Of a stretch of 64,000 bases of DNA, positions 57,843-64,000 are shown piece after piece (the first letter of the stretch is position 1; every line of letters begins with the position of its first letter). The DNA comes from Cornus controversa (lineage: Eukaryota > Streptophyta > Magnoliopsida > Cornales > Cornaceae), in the NCBI GenBank assembly GCA_026545225.1, contig CM048845.1:81433033-81497032 (forward strand), written 5' to 3'. The position numbers and the translations under genes are program-made. Below the pieces are notes generated by a model. That model was not told the origin of the DNA and ran no database searches. It saw only the letters and a program-made list of their open reading frames with translations.

Positions 57843-59029
57843 TACTGGGAAAGTGTTATCTTCATTGGGCAACATATAGACGAAGAGTTCAGCAATCAAA
57901 TACTAGCAACAATGCTATAGCTTGACAGTATCGTTTCTTGCAAAAGGATATATATGTACATCAATGGTCCTGGTGGAGATGTGAGTTATTCAAATATGAA
58001 GTCTTTACGGAATACATAATTTGATTTCTTTTTTAAAATCTTCTTTATGATCTTGTTATTTTTCAGCTAAAAACTTGCACCCTTTTTGCAGCTCACTTCA
58101 AGCATGGCTATCTATGACACAATGCAGAGCTTGAAAAGTCCTTTTGGCACCCACTGTTTGGGTTATGCCTATAATTTGGCAGGCTTTCTATTTGCTGCTG
58201 GTGAGAAGGTAAATTTTCTTTTATCGTGCTGATAAATATGTGGCAGGTAAAATTTTACTTTTGAGGATAATATAGCAATATACAAGACATAGTGTGGGAG
58301 TTGGACACACCATTTCATCATTTGGCTGCTTTAATAGATAACTAATGAATATAAGAACACTTTTAATCTATTATATTGATAAGGGCTACATATTGACTTC
58401 TTTTAGGGTATTTTGTACTTCTATTTTGCATCCAAAATAAATCTGGTAGTCTGGATGTTGTGGGAGAGCCGAGTGTCTCCAGCCCTAGCGCTGATGGGGA
58501 GTGTTAGCATAGTCCCACATTGCCTGGATACCTCTAGGATGTTTATATACACATGGGCACCCTCTCTTTTGTAAGCCGGTTTTTAGGGATGAGTTCTACC
58601 CATGGGTTTATCAGGTATGACCATATATCATCACTGTCATAGAAATTGCTGTAGATAAGCTTCCTACTGTACTCTTTTCCTTTACATAGTGTTTATATAT
58701 GCTTGCTTTTCTTTTTTCTGGCTCATGACATTCATAATGAAGCAAATGAGCTTCTCAGAATCTGAGATTACCTTTTTAACAAGTTAGCTAAGAAGACAGG
58801 CGAGGCTGTCGACAAGGTATAGTTTGGTTGTCATTGAACTTTGTAATATTTTTCCGATTGACTAGTCTACTATATCTTACCCTTAATATGCAGATTCAAG
58901 CACTTAAGCTGGATGAAGCGGTTCAAGGCCCAGGAGGCTCTGGAATATGGGCTCGTTGATCATTTAGCTAGGCCTCCCTGAATTAAGGCAGACACACCAC
59001 GTAAAGATGCAGGCACAGGTCTTGGTTAA
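57843..59029 (+). pseudogene. CLPR2: CLPR2 pseudogene, unprocessed copy
   Basis: Fragments of the non-catalytic ClpR2 subunit of the plastid Clp protease, in order and still separated by intron-like DNA, so it is a segmental copy and not a retrocopy. Pieces: 57843-57980 (VIFIGQHIDEEFSNQILATM, then RIYMYINGPGGD); 58092-58208 (AIYDTMQSLKSPFGTHCLGY, NLAGFL, AAGEK); 58735-58816 (EANELLRI, DYLFNKLAKKTGEAVDK); 58894-59029 (RFKAQEALEYGLVD, then ADTPRKDAGTGLG). The transit peptide and N-terminal exons are missing, as is the segment with the conserved GHRFAMPLSRIALQSP region. In-frame stops occur after ATML, after LLRI and after ARPP, and the last piece is out of frame at its start. Splice signals remain recognisable. 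It cannot make ClpR2; an intact CLPR2 should exist elsewhere in the genome. Confidence 0.85.
58502..58613. mobile_element. Possible small LTR remnant in the CLPR2 pseudogene (fossil)
   Basis: tgttagcatagtcccacatt to catgggtttatca has TG...CA ends and the 'agtcccacat' text common at the start of small plant LTRs. No clear duplication or second LTR. Low certainty. Confidence 0.25.
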
Positions 59030-60626
59030 AACATTTGTTACTTGTGCACAACGTTGGTTGTTAGCTGTAATACATTTGAGAATGTTTTGTAACATTATGC
59101 ATTCACTTATATAGTAAGACTTTCATTCAGTAAAGGTGATCAACCGATCAATTTGAAATCATTAAGTGTCACACTAGGGCTTCTAAAAACCATTATTTTG
59201 TCTAAAGAATCATTTATTAACTTGCAGAACTGATTGTACATTGTTATAGACTTGTAGTGTTATCTAATGTTCTAATTTTATGTTAATTTCCAATGCCCAT
59301 AACTGTATCAAATAGAGTTATTGGAATCATGTTCTATTGTTATATCCAAGTCTTTTGCCATAAATTCATAGGCTGGTCAAATAGTGGAGTGTGTTTCTCT
59401 GGCTTAGAAATTGCATTCCTGATGTAGATAATATAGCATAAATTGAAACTCTTTCCCGATTCTTTTCATTTGGAAGAACCTATTACTGCACGAATATACT
59501 AGAGATTTATATTGCTATTATGTGAGTTAATCGAGGGTGTGAAAACAGTACAAAGTGGAAATCAATAGTGGTCTCGTGCCATTTGCAGGCCTGAACACCA
59601 TTTTGAATGAAGTGATTTTACTAGAAGTAGGGGGAGAGTGATCGTACCTTTGGTTTGAAGTTTCTGATTCTTTATGTTATGATAAAGAGATTTTAGTTCA
59701 TTGTGGGATGTAGCAGATGCAAAATATTTAGTAGTTTCCTGCGTATTCAAATTATTCGCTATTTTAGGATCAATTTGGCAACCACTTCACCACTTAGTCA
59801 CTTCTATATGCTCACTACTTTTAAGACTTCTGATGATACCACTTCTAAAAACCCTATAGACAAGTGATATCAGTTTAAAACTCTGAAATATTATCTAAGA
59901 ACTCATACGATTCACTAGTTTTCTTTGTTTGTCTTCGATAATTCTACCTAGAGATAGATTTGAAGAAATTTCTCAATACAAGACTTGATAAGAAAATAGA
60001 AGAGTCAAATGCATTCATTGGCGGAGTTACAATGTGCCATGAAAAACTCTCCAACAAAAAATATGCCTTGTAGCTACTTGAGATGGCTTCATGCTAACAT
60101 ACATCACTTTCTGCACCCCTTGTCTAAGCCATCTATATGTGTCTTAAGAATCCATGTCTGTCTTGTAGCATTGTGTCCTTCCTCTTGCAATAGCAGCATT
60201 CTCAAGTACAAGAGGCCTACTCATTTCATCTTGTCTTTCACTATTAACATGTTTAACTTCACAGGAAGGTGTTCATATTTATCTATATTCCATCTTGCCC
60301 CTCATCCATCTGAATATTTTTCTATAGTGAGGGTGCCGAACTGTCACACTTTAATATCTTTTGTAAATTATTATTCCAAGTAGGAGGAGTAATAATAATA
60401 ATAATAATTCTAATTCGTTGTTGTTGTTGCTGCTGCTGTGCTATTATAATAACTATTGTTTTTCTTGTTCGTGTTGAGATTATTTGATGGAAGACAGATG
60501 ATGCTATTTTCATGTTTGTGTATCTTTCATGTTTTGGGTTCCAATGTAGTGAGGCTGAATAGTGACAGAGGATGCTATTTTTGTTTTGAATTGAGAACGC
60601 ATGTTTAAGTTAAAAAATCCCTAGGA

Positions 60627-60657
<31 letters not shown>
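59030..60657. other. Intergenic DNA, no gene seen
   Basis: The stretch 60009-60383 has a modest open frame but no family match or coding periodicity I can defend. An (ATA)n/(TTG)n patch lies at 60388-60440 and a TA tract at 60630-60656. Confidence 0.4.
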
Positions 60658-60660
<3 letters not shown>

Positions 60661-61815
60661 AGCTGATATTGGCACTCCACCAATATCTTCTTGCACTCCA
60701 CTCCTATATTTTTGTAAAGTAAAATTACAAAAGTAGTCATATGTTATACCATTTTAGATTCTTATATTTTTAGTACCCTAATTGCCCTTCTAATTCAAGA
60801 CTCAATTTTAATTTATATTTTTATTTTTCTTAAAAAAATATTTTTTTAACTTTTTTACTTTAGGTTTACCGTATAACAATCTATTTATTACCACCCAAAT
60901 ACTATAGTTTAGACATTTTTCAATTAAAACTTGTTGTTCGTGTCCTTATCATATATAACTCAAAGAATCCAAAATTTGAAATATTCTATTTTTACTCAGC
61001 AAATGTGTAATTTATTTTCCATGTGTCTTATTTATAAAATAACATAAGTTAAAATTTTGAAACATACCATCAATTTGTGAACAAACAAAATAGAAAGGAA
61101 GGAGGAGAAAATAAAAAGCAAACGAAGAAAAATATCATATTAATTTTTTTATTTTTATCTTTTGAAATTTTGGTGCAAATGCTCCTTAGTTAAATTAAGA
61201 CAACTACAATTAAAAAAATATTTCATAAAGTCATGTTTTTCTCTTTTCATCTTTTAATTTCTAAAAGTTCTCTATTAAAACAAAAAAGATTTTCTTAGTT
61301 TTCTTAAAGAACTATATATCATAATTTTTATTCTAGTGAAATTAAATTTTCTTTCGATTTTAAATATAATTAATTTTTTTTCAAATAGGTTTTATTCATT
61401 GATATAATGTTTGTTTCCAACTCAAATACATTTTTAATAATTCTCTAGGTAATCTATTATTAACAACTTTTTCTCAACTTATCTAATCATGTAACTTTTA
61501 TTATCCGAATCACATACATTTGATTGATACTCTCTGAATCATTATATTGAATCCTAAACTTTTTTACTTCTAAAATAAATATTGATAAATTGACTCAACA
61601 TGAAAAAATAATATTTTTAAAATCAACTAAAAAGTATTTTCACACCAAAAAAGAATGTGAGAGAGAAGTTGCAATTTGAAGTTAAGAATTCTAACATTAT
61701 CAAATAAGAACAATTAGGGTATTAAAAATATAATAATCAAATGTTGTATAGTAGAGGGACACATTTGCAATTTGGAGTGTCAGAGGATATTGGTGGAGTG
61801 CCAATATCAGCTCCC
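60658..61815 (-). mobile_element. 1.16-kb terminal-inverted-repeat element, copy 3
   Basis: Inverted relative to copies at 16039 and 22999; ends GGGAGCTGATATTGGCACTC and its complement. It sits within a TA tract, so the target duplication cannot be read. Slightly shorter than the other two, by about 20 bp. Non-coding. Confidence 0.83.
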
Positions 61816-62407
61816 TATATATATATATATAATTAAACTTGTTGCTGATTTTGACCTTGATAGGCACTGCGAATGTACTTAAGGTTGATATCTATAAAGT
61901 TCTTCTCAAAGTTGATGAAAAAAATTACATTCTTTAGGTCATTTTCCATGAAATATTGGTGCTGTGTACTATATAGCTAAGATTTCTGTAGATGCAAAAA
62001 ATCTACCACCTTAACTGAGAAATAGATAAATGCAAATAACATTCAAGAATAGTAGTATCGAAAAAATTGTATATCTTTTTTGGTGCCTTTGCTTCTTCCT
62101 TTAAAGTGTGTTTTTTACGTGTAATTAGCCTGCATCTATTCCTTGATTTGGGGGAAAATATGATTTTTTTCCTTGTTTATAGTGATTCTTTGTGCATGGA
62201 TCGAGCCATTCCTATTTCAGGAGTTTGGTTACTGATTTTGTGCTTTGATGGAGGACCATGTGGACTCGCTCTAGTGACGTGGTTGTCAGATCACTGCTTT
62301 ATTGGAATTTTCACGTGTCGTTCTTCTGATGGTACAATTTTGATTGGATAGTTGGTCGTTTTTGCGTAAGGATGGGTTTTAAATGTCAATTGCATGGGTT
62401 TGAATAG
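61816..62407. other. Spacer before the right-hand caulimovirid fossil
   Basis: AT-rich; no host gene. The part from about 62200 may already belong to the non-coding region of the viral fossil, but no tRNA-Met primer-binding site was found in it. Confidence 0.3.
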
Positions 62408-64000
62408 GTGAATTCTTGTTATTCTTCGGGTTGGCTTCTTGCAACCTACCAAACACAATATAATTCTATTCAGCCTCACTACAAAATCGATTATTTACAA
62501 GGAATTCTCGGCCTTTCTGAAATGTCAGAAAAAAGTCAAGAATTATCCAACTTACTTGAAACTCTCAAGAAAGTAAAGAAAGAAAAATGAGAAGATTTGT
62601 ACCCGGAACAAACAATTCTTACTACAATTTTTTTTTTTTATTTTCTTCTGATGTTTCATAAAAAAGAAACAGATTTTATTTTTTTAATAAAAATGAATAC
62701 GATAATATCGTACGAATTTTGAATTATTGGAGAGAAATATATAAAGACCCTAATCTAAACATAGAAGAAAAAGAAAGAATTCTTCAACAAATAAGGAAAA
62801 CATCTTTAGAATACGAAAAACTTCTCCAACACTTTAATTATCAGATAAACATAACATCTGACTCAGAAACTGAGTCAACTGAAGAATTAGTTAAGAAAAT
62901 AACTAATGACTAGTGATTCATCACAACCTGAAGACAAGGAAGATTCAACGTCTATAGAATATGATGAAGAAATAGAAGTTGAAAATCTTACAACTTCTAA
63001 TCCTCCGATGAATAACCCTAGATCATCCAAAAGAAAGATCGAAGAACCCCTTGATCCGGAACTTTTCGAAGATTACGACATCTTTGAACAAGTCTTTCCA
63101 ACAAAAATCAAAGAAGGGCAAACTTCAGATCCAAAACTTAGTTTAAGTCGAAAAGACGATTTAAACAAAAATACTGTTGCACAAAACGGTACCTATCTTA
63201 ACCTTACAAATGTCCCATTTAAAGATCAAGAGCAAGCTATTAATAATTGGGCACAATCACTGTCCATTCTTATTAATAACTATAAATCTGTCTAGAATAA
63301 AGAAAGATTTCTTGATTATTTAGCAGCAACACTTCAAGGAGATGTGTTAGCTTGGCTAAGACAATGGGATCAAACTGAAGAAGGAAAAGCTAAAGAAAAT
63401 CTACAAGAAGATTTTATAAAAGAAAATATGTGTGGTTTTCTGGTAAAGAAAATCTACAAGAAGATGCTAACTATGCATTAACAAAAATCGAATTATGCGA
63501 TATTTGTCAATTTGATAAATTTGTCGCATTATATAAGAAATATTCTTTCTTAATTAATCCACCAAAAAATCAATTTTGGTTAGAACAATTTTTTAGCAAA
63601 CTCCCTAGTCCTTGGGATGAATTAGCTAATAAAGGTTATCCAGAATTCCTAAAAAACCTAGGAAAAATTGATAATCTTGGTTTTAGGATTAACTATGTCC
63701 TAAGATTAATTATGGATAGATGTCTCGAAATACAAGCAAAAAAGCATGTTAAAAATTAAATTGATTGTTCTAAACAAGGACAACAATGTTGTGATAAAAT
63801 TCTTAAAGAAAATTGGAAAATAGGATGTAACCCAATCTATTACAAAAAGAAGAAGAAATCTTTTAAAACAAAAAGAATTAACAAAAGAAAAACATTTCAT
63901 TGGAAGAAATGAACTCCCGACAAAACATTTTTAAAAAAGAAGAAGTATATTAGGAAGAAGAAACCTTCTTCTAAAAAAGAAAAATCAGATCAAACATCTA
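62408..64000 (+). mobile_element. Second endogenous caulimovirid fossil, cut by the window edge
   Basis: Plus strand. Parts: small acidic/basic frames (62408-62590; 62719-62913); a frame starting at 62906 that overlaps the end of the previous one by an ATGA-type junction as in caulimovirids; an acidic region, then a capsid-like region with NNWAQSLSILINNY and later FWLEQFFSKLP text (about 63180-63750), and a lysine-rich stretch to the window edge. The layout of small frames before a capsid-bearing frame recalls tungro- and badnavirus-like genomes. It is broken in several places but better kept than the fossil at 18712. The two are of different types. Confidence 0.65.

Noticed and set aside
60009-60383. 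124-codon open frame on the plus strand
   Set aside because: No recognisable family, no splice context and composition typical of random AT-rich DNA; kept only as spacer.

Overview
The window is nuclear DNA of a flowering plant, most likely a eudicot. It is AT-rich and crowded with repeats, and its genes have short GT-AG exons. No species can be named from it. Five host genes and one host pseudogene are recognisable: the first two coding exons of a sterol 4-alpha-methyl oxidase (SMO1, minus strand, running off the left edge); TIC20-I, a chloroplast protein-import channel subunit; two related proteins carrying what I take to be the plant DUF7054 domain; TFB5, the small subunit of TFIIH; and a decayed unprocessed copy of CLPR2.

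Layout. 1-1112 SMO1. 1200-8000 a block of nested transposon relics: a possible large solo LTR, a TRIM-like LTR, and a MULE-type foldback element with a perfect 9-bp target duplication. 8040-11887 TIC20-I, with a hAT-like element in its intron. 12377-17808 a minisatellite, two foldback elements and AT-rich repeat DNA. 18308-22740 a hAT MITE and a badly decayed caulimovirid fossil that is itself hit by a hAT-like element. 24553-27332 first DUF7054 gene. 28717-31640 more foldback DNA. 33054-43961 second DUF7054 gene, whose single intron of about 10.4 kb holds a young, apparently whole Ty3/gypsy (Tat lineage) retrotransposon. 44575-49250 a copia-like LTR, a hAT-like element and a LINE-type fragment. 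49470-53238 an older, broken relative of the Tat element. 55260-56971 TFB5. 57843-59029 CLPR2 pseudogene. 60658-61815 third copy of a 1.2-kb terminal-inverted-repeat family. 62408-64000 a second caulimovirid fossil, cut by the window edge.

The host genes share no pathway: sterol synthesis, plastid import, transcription/repair and two proteins of unknown role. The main interest is how mobile DNA and host genes meet: a three-fold repeat of the SMO1 exon-2 start inside intron 1, a very recent 9.7-kb insertion inside a DUF7054 intron, and a separate spliced antisense gene with its own TATA box inside that retrotransposon. I saw no clear sign of a wholly new type of system. The least familiar items are the 1.2-kb inverted-repeat family (three copies), the SMO1 splice-site repeat, and a pair of homologous elements carrying tRNA-like A and B boxes.
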